From positions 1 through 30,413 of the forward strand of contig CAYLSO010000036.1 of assembly GCA_964386525.1 (NCBI GenBank): DNA of 30,413 nt, in the 5' to 3' direction. The notes beneath the pieces are model-generated. The model had not been told where the DNA came from and did not search any database. It saw only the letters and a list, made by a program, of their open reading frames with translations. Of the stretch, positions 24,718 to 30,413 are shown piece by piece. Positions within the stretch are counted from its first letter, which is position 1, and the number at the start of each line of letters is the position of its first letter. The DNA is from CAYLSO01 sp964386525. Lineage in GTDB: Bacteria > Eisenbacteria > RBG-16-71-46 > DASYSL01. Both the position numbers and the translations under genes were made by a program.

Positions 24718-25625
24718 GAATCGGGTCGCTGTTCGAGAATCTCGGGATCAAGATCCTCGCCCTGGTCTTCGCGCTCGGGCTGTACGCGCACGTGGCCACC
24801 GAGCAGCCGGTCGAGCGCGTGCTGTACTTCCCGTTGCAGCTCGAAGGCCTGAGCGACTCGCTGGCCCTCAGCGCGCCCGCCCCCGAGCAGGTGGGCGCGC
24901 ACCTGCGCGGCACCGGCAAGCAGGTCATCCGCCTGTCGATGATGCGCCCGCCGGTCGAGGTCCACCTCGACGGGGTCGGCCCCGGCCAGTACCAGCGCGC
25001 CCTCACGGCCGCCGACTTCAAGCGCGCCTCGCAGGACGGCGTCGAGGTGCTGGGGCCCGCCGAGCCGGCCACCCTCAGCCTGTTGATCGAGCCGCGGGCC
25101 ACCGTGCGCCTGCCGGTGACCGTGCGGCTGCGCGGCGAGCCGGCGCGCGGCTTCGTGCTGTCAGGGGCGCCGCTGCCCAGCCCGGCGGCGGTGAAGATCT
25201 CCGGGCCGCGCTCGTGGGTGCGCGGGCGCGACAGCATCGCCACCGAGCCGGTGCAGATCGCCGGCAAGCGCGACACGGTCGAGCTGCTGCTGGCGCTGGT
25301 GGCGCCGCCGGTGTGGGCCTCGGCCGAGCCGGGCAGCGTGCTCGTGCAGGTGCCCATCGAGCCGGAGAGCGCCGGAACGCGCGACCTGACGCCGGAGGTG
25401 AGCGGGCTGCGCTCCGCGTTCACCGCCCGGCTGGACCCGCCGCGGGTGCGCGTGGAGCTGGCGGTGCCGCGCTCCCGGATCGGCGTGGAGCGCGATCTGC
25501 GCGCCGGCGTCGACCTCGCGCGGCGCGGCCGCGGCCGCTACGTGCTGCCCGTGAAGCTCTCCGGGCGCGGCGCCGGCTACGTGCGCAGCGTGCAGCCCGA
25601 GAGCGTCGCGGTGACGGTGCAGTAG
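24714..25625 (+). CDS. YbbR-domain (CdaR-like) membrane protein
   Basis: The 303-residue protein has an N-terminal membrane anchor (about 10-30, LGIKILALVFALGLYAHVATEQ), followed by several repeating beta modules of about 80 residues, as in YbbR proteins. In Firmicutes YbbR/CdaR sits next to the diadenylate cyclase CdaA and modulates c-di-AMP synthesis. No CdaA or GlmM gene lies in this window, so that function cannot be assumed. It starts at ATG overlapping the TGA of the response regulator by 4 nt, with GGGAG just upstream. The domain would be extracytoplasmic. Family assignment rests on the LA.VFALGLYA.V start and the beta-rich layout, and is likely but not certain. Confidence 0.75.
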   Translation: MRIGSLFENLGIKILALVFALGLYAHVATEQPVERVLYFPLQLEGLSDSLALSAPAPEQVGAHLRGTGKQVIRLSMMRPPVEVHLDGVGPGQYQRALTAADFKRASQDGVEVLGPAEPATLSLLIEPRATVRLPVTVRLRGEPARGFVLSGAPLPSPAAVKISGPRSWVRGRDSIATEPVQIAGKRDTVELLLALVAPPVWASAEPGSVLVQVPIEPESAGTRDLTPEVSGLRSAFTARLDPPRVRVELAVPRSRIGVERDLRAGVDLARRGRGRYVLPVKLSGRGAGYVRSVQPESVAVTVQ

Positions 25626-25639
25626 GGAAGCGGGGGGAG

Positions 25640-26002
25640 ATGAGCGCCATCCTGATCTTGCGGTCGCGCATCGCGCCGGCCGAGCTTCGCCGGTTGCTGG
25701 AGGAAGGGTTCGGCTACATGGTGAAGTACGTCGTCGACCTCGAGCAGGGCATCATCGCGGTCGGAGGCGGCCTGCACGCCGACGCGGAGCAGGTTCTATT
25801 GGAGGCGGGCAGCCGGCCGCAGGATTTGTGGGGCGCCAACTACCACCCGGGGCGCAAGCTCCAGGAATGCGTGGAGTTCACCTCGCTGATCAACATCCGC
25901 CCGGAGCAAGGCAATCCCGGCATGGAGGTGCGCGACCCGGCGGTGCGCGAGCGGATCCGCGCGCTCACCTTCGCGCTGCTCGGACAGGGCGAGGCCGTCT
26001 GA
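25640..26002 (+). CDS. DUF5674-family protein (120 aa)
   Basis: The whole protein resembles DUF5674 as I recall it: KYVVDLEQGIIAVGGGLHADAEQVLLEAGS, then DLWGANYHPG, then SLINIRPEQGN..MEVRDP..R. The strongly conserved GGGLHADAE and LINIRP motifs could bind a ligand or metal (H and D/E residues). No membrane segment is present, so it is likely cytoplasmic. The function of the family is not established. It lies 14 nt after the YbbR gene and 1 nt before the next gene, in the middle of the operon. The Shine-Dalgarno-like GGGGGGAG is unusually close to the ATG, so translation may rely on coupling to the preceding gene. Confidence 0.85.
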   Translation: MSAILILRSRIAPAELRRLLEEGFGYMVKYVVDLEQGIIAVGGGLHADAEQVLLEAGSRPQDLWGANYHPGRKLQECVEFTSLINIRPEQGNPGMEVRDPAVRERIRALTFALLGQGEAV

Positions 26003-26003
26003 C

Positions 26004-26375
26004 GTGGCGCTGCACGCGGGCCTGACCCCCGAGCGCTGGGCGGGCTTCTCTCTCGACCGGCAGATCCTGATGATCGCCAACGAGATGAACCGCGCGGCCA
26101 AGCTGGCGGCGCCGGAGGATGCGGACCGTCTGCGGCGGTCCTACGAGTGCGCCCTCGAGCTCGCCGATCTCACGATCGCGGCGCACGCCGAGCGCGGCCT
26201 GCGGCGCGAGCTGCGGCTCTGGCGCGACCTGGTCGCGGCGCTCCATGGCGCGCCGGCGGCGGACCCCGCCGCCCACGCCGCCGCGCTGCGCTCGCTCCTG
26301 TGCTTCACCCCGGAGGCGGCGCGGCAGATCCCCTTTCTCGCCGCCCTCGCAAACCCCGCCCCGGAGACCCGATGA
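26004..26375 (+). CDS. Unknown helical protein (123 aa)
   Basis: A GTG start 1 nt after the DUF5674 stop gives a mostly alpha-helical protein: GFSLDRQILMIANEMNRAAKLAAPED, then RRSYECALELADLTIAAHAERGLRRELRLWRDLVAALHG. It is rich in Ala, Arg and Leu and has no membrane span or signal. I recall similar small proteins beside DUF5674 genes, but cannot confirm it. Its stop overlaps the ATG of the antiporter by 4 nt, so its expression is coupled to both neighbours. A helical-bundle protein partner of DUF5674 is a guess. Codon use is uniform with the operon. Confidence 0.7.
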   Translation: MALHAGLTPERWAGFSLDRQILMIANEMNRAAKLAAPEDADRLRRSYECALELADLTIAAHAERGLRRELRLWRDLVAALHGAPAADPAAHAAALRSLLCFTPEAARQIPFLAALANPAPETR

Positions 26376-27496
26376 CCGCCGCCGTCCGCCGCCGGCTCAC
26401 CCCCGAGACCGCCTTTCGAGCCCTGCTCATCTTCGTGCCGCTGGCCCCGCTCGCGGCGGGGCTGGGCTGGGGGGCCCTGCCCGTCTTCGCCTGCGCCTGC
26501 CTGGCCATCATCCCGCTGGCGCGCATCATGGGCGAGGCGACCGAACGCCTGGCGGCGCGGCTGGGGGCGGGCGTCGGGGGCCTGCTCAACGCCACCTTCG
26601 GCAACGCCGCCGAGCTGATCATCGCCCTGGCGGCGCTGCAGCGCGGCCTCTACGACGTGGTCAAGGCCAGCCTCACCGGCTCGATCATCGGCAACGTCCT
26701 GCTCGTGCTCGGCGCGGCGTTCGTGGCCGGCGGACTCAAGCGCGAGCGCCAGAGCTTCGACCGCGCGGCGGCGGCGGCGGGCTCGACGCTGCTGGGCCTG
26801 GCGGCCATCGGGCTGCTCGTGCCGGCGCTCTTCCACAGCGCCACCCAGGACGCGGTGCGGCGCGCCGTCCTCACCCCGGCGGGCGAGGCGGCGGTCGAGC
26901 GCAGCCTGTCGCTCGAGATCGCCGTCGTGCTCTTCGTCGTCTACGGGCTGAGCCTGCTGTTCAGCCTGCGCACGCACAAGCACCTGTACGCCGGCCAGAG
27001 CCACGCCGAACCCGTAGCCCCGGCGGTCCCGGGCGCGCCCCCGTGGCGCGCCGCGCTGGCGCTGCTGGCGGCCACCGCGCTGGTGGCGTGGATGAGCGAG
27101 CTGCTGGTGGGGGCGGTGGAGGAGACCTCGCACCTGCTGGGCCTCACGGAGGTCTTCGTGGGCGTCATCGTCGTGGCCATCATCGGCAACGCCGCCGAGC
27201 ACTCCACCGCCGTCCTGGTGGCCATGAAGGACAAGATGGACCTGGCCATGAACATCGCCATCGGCTCGAGCATCCAGGTGGCGCTGTTCGTGGCCCCGGT
27301 GCTCGTCTTCGCGTCCTATTTCATGCCCTACGGGCCGATGGACCTGCGCTTCACCGCCTTCGAGGTGCTGGCGGTGGCCATCGCGGTGCTGGTGGTCAAC
27401 ATGGTGGCGCAGGACGGCGAGTCGAACTGGCTCGAGGGCGCGCTGATGCTCGCCGTGTACGCGGTGCTCGGGCTGGCGTTCTTCTTCTTGCCCTAG
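26372..27496 (+). CDS. CAX-family Ca2+/H+ antiporter (ChaA-like)
   Basis: The 374-residue protein has ten or eleven hydrophobic segments. Its two homologous halves each carry the family signature: GNAAE81-LIIAL in the first and GNAAE276-HSTAV in the second. These glutamates face the ion path in CAX proteins and are essential for exchange. The length is normal for the family. It should export calcium (or another divalent or monovalent cation) in exchange for protons. The ATG overlaps the stop of the preceding gene, with GGAG 6 nt upstream. As the last gene of the seven-gene operon it may be the effector of the circuit, but the link to the kinase pair is inference. A hairpin follows the stop. 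Confidence 0.95.
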   Translation: MTAAVRRRLTPETAFRALLIFVPLAPLAAGLGWGALPVFACACLAIIPLARIMGEATERLAARLGAGVGGLLNATFGNAAELIIALAALQRGLYDVVKASLTGSIIGNVLLVLGAAFVAGGLKRERQSFDRAAAAAGSTLLGLAAIGLLVPALFHSATQDAVRRAVLTPAGEAAVERSLSLEIAVVLFVVYGLSLLFSLRTHKHLYAGQSHAEPVAPAVPGAPPWRAALALLAATALVAWMSELLVGAVEETSHLLGLTEVFVGVIVVAIIGNAAEHSTAVLVAMKDKMDLAMNIAIGSSIQVALFVAPVLVFASYFMPYGPMDLRFTAFEVLAVAIAVLVVNMVAQDGESNWLEGALMLAVYAVLGLAFFFLP

Positions 27497-27524
27497 CGGG
27501 CGGGGTCACGGGCAGGCCCGCCCG
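27497..27524 (+). terminator. Hairpin at the end of the seven-gene operon
   Basis: CGGGCGGG and CCCGCCCG form a perfect 8-bp stem with a 12-nt loop immediately after the antiporter stop. No U tract is present. It sits between convergent genes and could stop transcription from the plus side. Confidence 0.5.
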
Positions 27525-27557
27525 TGCGGCCAGGGGCGCGGCCGGGGCGCCGGATCC

Positions 27558-28433
27558 TCAGCGCACCGACACCGGCGGCGCTCCCGGGAGCGTGACCACC
27601 GCCCACACCGGCAGGTGGTCGCTGGCGCCGAGATTGTCGGCGACCTTGCCGACGCCGAGGGTGGGCTCGACTCCGACCCCCCGCAGGAAGATGTGGTCGG
27701 TGGCCGAGAGCGCGGAGGTCCAGCCGATGTCCTCGGTGGGCCACGCGTAACCGTGCTCGGCGAACAGCTTCCCCAGTCCCTTGGCGTTGAGGTCCCCGCC
27801 GACGATCACGCGATCGAACGGGCCGTCGGCGTCGGCGAGCAGGGCGCGTACCTGGTCGCGCCGCCCGCTCGGGCTGACCTCGACCCCGGTGGCGATGTGC
27901 ACGCTGTAGACCCGGACCGGCCGGCCGGCGACGTCCATGGTCGCGGCGACGGCGATGCGCTGCGTCCTGCCGAACCGGCCGAGGTGGGGGAGGACCAGCT
28001 TGCGATCGTCGGACAGCGGCCAGCGCGAGAGGATGGCGTTACCGAAGAGGCGGCCGGTGAGCGGATGCACGGTGGCCGGGTAGTAGACGAAGCCCATGCC
28101 GAGGGCGGCGGCGACCTGGCGCACGCCGTCCTGATCCATCTCCTGCAGCAGGACGAGATCCGCCGGATGCAACGCAGGATCCTCCCGCAGCAGCCGGATG
28201 GCCTTGGGGATCTCCCGGGAGAACTTGATGTTGAAGGTGACGACCCGCAGCTTGGTCGCCGGCGCCGGCGTCGTGATCGGCCCGGCGTCGGAGAGCGGCC
28301 CCTGCGGGGCGGCGCCGGGCGCGAGGTAGGCCGACCAGCGCGGCCCGCCCGGATGCTCGAAGTTGAGCGGCGCGGCGCAGGAAGACAGCGCCGCCGCGGC
28401 GGCGCAGACGATCAGCAGGGTCGAGGATCGCAT
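27558..28433 (-). CDS. Endonuclease/exonuclease/phosphatase (EEP)-family lipoprotein
   Basis: The 291-residue protein has a lipobox LSS-C19 after a short signal, then an EEP domain with T-F-N68-I, L-L-Q-E98, a central S-V-H, G-G-D214-L-N216 and S-D272-H273-L-P. These are the metal and catalytic residues of the family, which contains nucleases, sphingomyelinases and inositol phosphatases. As an extracytoplasmic lipoprotein it may cleave DNA, lipid head groups or another phosphodiester; the substrate is unknown. I start at ATG 28433 because AGAGG lies 4 nt upstream; a GTG at 28448 would add five residues. It is convergent with the calcium antiporter. Confidence 0.88.
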   Translation of the reverse strand: MRSSTLLIVCAAAAALSSCAAPLNFEHPGGPRWSAYLAPGAAPQGPLSDAGPITTPAPATKLRVVTFNIKFSREIPKAIRLLREDPALHPADLVLLQEMDQDGVRQVAAALGMGFVYYPATVHPLTGRLFGNAILSRWPLSDDRKLVLPHLGRFGRTQRIAVAATMDVAGRPVRVYSVHIATGVEVSPSGRRDQVRALLADADGPFDRVIVGGDLNAKGLGKLFAEHGYAWPTEDIGWTSALSATDHIFLRGVGVEPTLGVGKVADNLGASDHLPVWAVVTLPGAPPVSVR

Positions 28434-28494
28434 CCGGCCTCTGGTCACGGACGGATTCTAGCACGGGGGCTGGTCCCCCCCGGCCGGGCCGGCG

Positions 28495-28528
28495 GTCCGG
28501 GCGCGGCCGGATGGCGCCGCGCCCGGAC
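28495..28528 (-). repeat. 13-bp perfect inverted repeat upstream of the EEP lipoprotein
   Basis: GTCCGGGCGCGGC and GCCGCGCCCGGAC flank an 8-nt loop. It lies 61 nt before the EEP start codon and between two minus-strand genes, where it may be a regulatory leader stem or a second terminator of the upstream gene. Confidence 0.45.
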
Positions 28529-28664
28529 TCACCGCTTGCGGCACCGGGTCTTGCGGCCCCGGTCAACTCGCGGCCAACCTCCCGGTTCGACCGTCCCGCT
28601 CCCCTTACCCCGCCCGCGGAACCGCCGTTGCCCGGCCGGATGGGACAGGAGGGAGCAAAAGAAG

Positions 28665-28688
28665 AGGGGCGCCGGCGAGGGCGCCCCT
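28665..28688 (-). terminator. Rho-independent terminator of the small lipoprotein gene
   Basis: On the minus strand AGGGGCGCC and GGCGCCCCT form a perfect 9-bp stem with a 6-nt loop, followed by CTTCTTTTGC. It lies 28 nt after the stop at 28717. Confidence 0.8.
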
Positions 28689-28716
28689 GTTCCGGTGGCC
28701 GGATCGCTGCGGTCCG

Positions 28717-29340
28717 CTACTTCGGCTGCGCCATCGGGGGGACGAGGCCGGCCTTGGCGAACTCGGGCATCAGTTTGCCGATGAGGCTGGAGGCGAACTT
28801 CGGGCCCGAGTCCGGGTTGAGCGTCTCGGTGTTGCCCGACCAGATGAGCCTGCCCTCGCCGTTCGGGTCCCAGATGCTGTTCTCGAAGGTGACGTACTCC
28901 GTGGTCATCGTCGTGCCGGTGCCGTACGCGCCCATGCCGCCGTAGTACCCACCCCAGTAGGTCGTGCCGCCCGTGTACGTGGTCTGCTGCTCCTTGCCTA
29001 TCGCCTTCGAGACGACGATCGCGTCGTAGCCCTCGGCCACGATCTTGGCCCGTGCCGCTTCCTTGTCGACCGTGTCCCCCGGGAAAAGCTCGTAGGAGGG
29101 TGTGGCCTTGACGCCCTGGGCGGCGAGCGACGAGACGAACGAGTCCTCGAGCGTGCGGCGCGCCCCGGACGTCTGCACGATGCCGAAGACGATGGCCTTC
29201 TTCATCGGCCCGGCCGTGTACGCCGGATCCTTCCAGACGTTTTGCATGGTGGTACCGCTGGAGCAGCCGCCGACCACAGCCGCCACCGTGGCGAGGGCGA
29301 CCACCCAGCCGATGAGGCGGAGTCTGTGCGTTCCGGACAT
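28717..29340 (-). CDS. Small lipoprotein, DUF4136-like (207 aa)
   Basis: A signal peptide with lipobox VGG-C26 precedes a domain with VWKDPAYTAGPMKKAIVFGIVQTSGARRTLEDSFVSSLAAQG and then an EGYDAIVVSKAIGKEQQ segment. This resembles DUF4136-type or related lipoproteins of Gram-negative bacteria. A Gly/Tyr/Thr-rich loop (GGTTYWGGYYGGMGAYGTG) lies in the middle and is followed by a strand-rich end. The start was placed at 29340, because AGGGAGG is 9 nt upstream; the ATG at 29349 directly touches that sequence. The function of these lipoproteins is not known; some act in the outer membrane. Terminated by the hairpin at 28665-28688. Confidence 0.85.
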   Translation of the reverse strand: MSGTHRLRLIGWVVALATVAAVVGGCSSGTTMQNVWKDPAYTAGPMKKAIVFGIVQTSGARRTLEDSFVSSLAAQGVKATPSYELFPGDTVDKEAARAKIVAEGYDAIVVSKAIGKEQQTTYTGGTTYWGGYYGGMGAYGTGTTMTTEYVTFENSIWDPNGEGRLIWSGNTETLNPDSGPKFASSLIGKLMPEFAKAGLVPPMAQPK

Positions 29341-29583
29341 GAAGGGCATCCTCCCTGGATCTAGTCGCGTGGAACTCCCGCGAAGGGCGCGTCGAATCTG
29401 CGGGGAAGGCGCGGGCGCGGCCGCCGCACTCCCGCGGCGCGTCTTCGCCGCGCAACAGGATGTAGGAAGAGCAGGCAGAGCGCAAGCCAGTCGACGGCGG
29501 ATGCGGCCGGATGGCAGAAGAAGAGCCGAGACGGTCAGGCCCCGGCCCAGAGAGGGAGATTCGCGGCGGGAGGAGGGGCGCGA

Positions 29584-29605
29584 GGGTGGGTTGGTCGGGT
29601 TGGGG
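29584..29605 (+). other. Potential G-quadruplex motif
   Basis: Four runs of three or four G (GGG, GGG, GGG, GGGG) are separated by loops of 1, 6 and 2 nt, which meets the usual G3+N1-7 rule. It lies on the plus strand about 330 nt upstream of the rho promoter. Confidence 0.55.
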
Positions 29606-29690
29606 TCGGTTGCGCTCTCTGGCTACTCGCGGCCGCCTTGACTCCCGCCCGCAGACGGATGGAGGCGCAAGGCTCGTGCCGCCGGCGGGC

Positions 29691-29720
29691 CGGGGCTCCC
29701 GCCGCGGGGCGGGAGCCCCG
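29691..29720 (+). terminator. Strong 13-bp hairpin in the gene-poor region
   Basis: CGGGGCTCCCGCC and GGCGGGAGCCCCG are perfect complements with a GCGG loop. TAGCAGG follows, so no U tract. It may be the terminator of an unrecognised transcript or a structured RNA element. Confidence 0.4.
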
Positions 29721-29930
29721 TAGCAGGCTCGCGCCCATGGGCTTGGCGGGCCCCAGGCACGGGGCGGAGCGCCCCGCCGCTCGGGTGGGTGGAGACGGAG
29801 GCGGGGCAGGGTGCAGCGGGCCGCGCTGCGTCCCGCAAAGCCCGGCCACCCGGGTCGCCCCCCGGCCGGGCGCCCCCGGCGCGCCGTCTAACTACGCCGC
29901 GGCCAGCGGCTTGGCCCTGTGGAAAATCGG

Positions 29931-29959
29931 TTGACAGCCCCGGCGGGGCTGCCTACGAT
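29931..29959 (+). promoter_or_regulatory. Near-consensus sigma-70 promoter of rho
   Basis: TTGACA (perfect -35, 29931-29936) and TACGAT (29954-29959) are 17 nt apart. The spacer and -35 edge hold the inverted repeat CAGCCCC-GGC-GGGGCTG (29935-29951), a possible operator. Predicted transcription starts near 29966, giving a leader of about 275 nt before rho. Confidence 0.8.
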
Positions 29960-29965
29960 GGTTTC

Positions 29966-30240
29966 AGCGCACCGGTGGGTGCTTCTCCAAATCCTCTCGT
30001 CGCTGCCCTATCCAAAGTCCAACTAGGGAAACGCGGAGTCGCCCAAACTGCCGGTGGCATTTCCCCGTGAGGGAGCCCGACCGCTTCAAGACCCAACGAC
30101 CCCCGGCGCATCCGGCCACGGCCTTCACGCCTGAAGTCCAGGCGGCGGCACCGACGAGTGCCCCCAAGCCCCTGCTGGAGAACGAGGCCCGAACGCGAAG
30201 ACCCCCGGTGGGGCCCGGCCCCGCCTGAGGAGCCAAGTAC
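29966..30240 (+). promoter_or_regulatory. Long rho leader with C-rich, G-poor stretch and hairpin at the ribosome site
   Basis: The segment 29982-30023 is C-rich and G-poor (18 C, 4 G in 42 nt), unlike the rest of the window, as expected for a Rho-binding (rut) site. Near the end GGTGGGGC and GCCCCGCC (30207-30225, one T-G pair) can form a stem just before the rho Shine-Dalgarno GAGGAG (30227-30232). Rho autoregulation through its leader is known in E. coli; here it is inferred. Confidence 0.5.
30067..30228 (+). CDS. Possible leader ORF in frame with rho (53 aa, proline-rich)
   Basis: A GTG at 30067 opens a frame that ends in TGA at 30226-30228, only 12 nt before the rho ATG and in the same reading frame. 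The product is basic and Pro/Ala-rich (REPDRFKTQRPPAHPATAF, then PTSAPKPLLENEARTRRPP). Its stop codon overlaps the Shine-Dalgarno sequence of rho, so translation could be coupled. It could be a leader peptide like rhoL of E. coli, or the remnant of the low-complexity N-terminal extension that many Rho proteins have before MDLxELK. The ribosome site of the GTG is weak (GGTGG, 9 nt upstream). No other start is seen in this frame back to the promoter. Confidence 0.35.
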   Translation: MREPDRFKTQRPPAHPATAFTPEVQAAAPTSAPKPLLENEARTRRPPVGPGPA

Positions 30241-30413
30241 ATGGACCTGATCGAACTGAAGACGAAGACCATCTCCGACCTCCTGAACATCGCCCAGGAA
30301 CTCGATCTCCAGGGCACCAGCGGTCTCAGGAAGCAGGAGCTGATCTTCAAGATCCTGGAAGCGCAGACCGAGAAGAACGGCCTCATCTTCGCCGAGGGCG
30401 TCCTCGAGATCCT
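30241..30413 (+). CDS. rho: Transcription termination factor Rho, N-terminal part (3' end outside window)
   Basis: The first 57 residues (MDLIELKTKTISDLLNIAQEL, then GTSGLRKQELIFKILEAQTEKNGLIFAEGVLEIL) are the Rho N-terminal helical domain and the start of the RNA-binding cold-shock-like domain. The motif LRKQELIFKIL..Q is diagnostic. Rho is the hexameric RNA helicase that ends transcription at C-rich unstructured RNA. The ATG is 8 nt after GAGGAG. The gene runs past the window end. The compact start lacks the long N-terminal extension of many relatives; the upstream in-frame ORF may explain that. Confidence 0.97.
   Translation, partial: MDLIELKTKTISDLLNIAQELDLQGTSGLRKQELIFKILEAQTEKNGLIFAEGVLEI

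Larger units (their letters stand above)
29341..29930. other. 590-nt region without a convincing gene, G-rich, between divergent genes
   Basis: This stretch separates the small lipoprotein from the rho promoter. Several short ORFs exist on both strands, but they look like GC-rich shadows with Pro/Arg/Ala-rich translations and no domains. The region contains a G-quadruplex motif (29584-29605) and a 13-bp hairpin (29691-29720). I see no tRNA or known RNA gene. A small RNA cannot be excluded. Confidence 0.5.

Noticed and set aside
29638..30070. Overlapping small ORFs on both strands before rho
   Set aside because: Pro/Arg/Ala-rich translations without ribosome sites; several overlap the clear rho promoter.

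Overview
The window is about 70% G+C and reads as a chromosomal piece of a Gram-negative bacterium. LpxH (lipid A synthesis), an AMIN-domain murein amidase, an HtrA protease and five predicted lipoproteins point to an outer membrane. Two large secreted proteins, plus a broken relic of a third, end in a FlgD-like/T9SS-type C-terminal domain, which is common in the FCB superphylum and its candidate phyla such as Eisenbacteria. That placement is inference; no rRNA, tRNA or single-copy marker is present except the first 57 codons of rho at the right edge.

Layout. 1-1814: the end of an unknown protein, a small membrane protein on the minus strand, and a lipoprotein. 1867-10478: secreted and envelope proteins, namely a lamin-tail/Fn3/PHP-hydrolase/FlgD-CTD protein, an M48 CAAX-type membrane protease, a small membrane protein, and a 1313-residue IPT-repeat plus propeller-like protein. 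10479-10910: the N-terminal stub of a transposase, probably of the IS481 type. 10979-14944: lpxH (minus), an HtrA-type protease and an N-acetylmuramoyl-L-alanine amidase. 14941-18762: a 1273-residue tandem fusion of two 5'-nucleotidase modules (minus), whose stop codon overlaps the amidase stop. 19012-20809: a cysteine-rich HMA-like exported protein and a clan GH-A-like lipoprotein. 20931-27496: a tightly packed seven-gene plus-strand operon. 27558-29340: an EEP-family lipoprotein and a small lipoprotein, both minus. 29341-30413: a long gene-poor leader region with a near-consensus promoter, a possible leader ORF and the start of rho.

The most system-like unit is the seven-gene operon: zinc-ribbon/TPR membrane protein, NtrB-like sensor kinase, NtrC-like sigma-54 activator, YbbR-domain protein, DUF5674 protein, an unknown 123-residue protein and a CAX-type Ca2+/H+ antiporter. 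Four of six junctions overlap by 4 nt, and a hairpin follows the last stop. An envelope-sensing circuit coupled to cation efflux is a reasonable hypothesis, but nothing in the sequence proves that these genes share a pathway. The rho leader is the second most interesting region: a palindrome inside the promoter spacer, a C-rich/G-poor stretch, and an in-frame proline-rich ORF whose stop codon overlaps the rho Shine-Dalgarno sequence.
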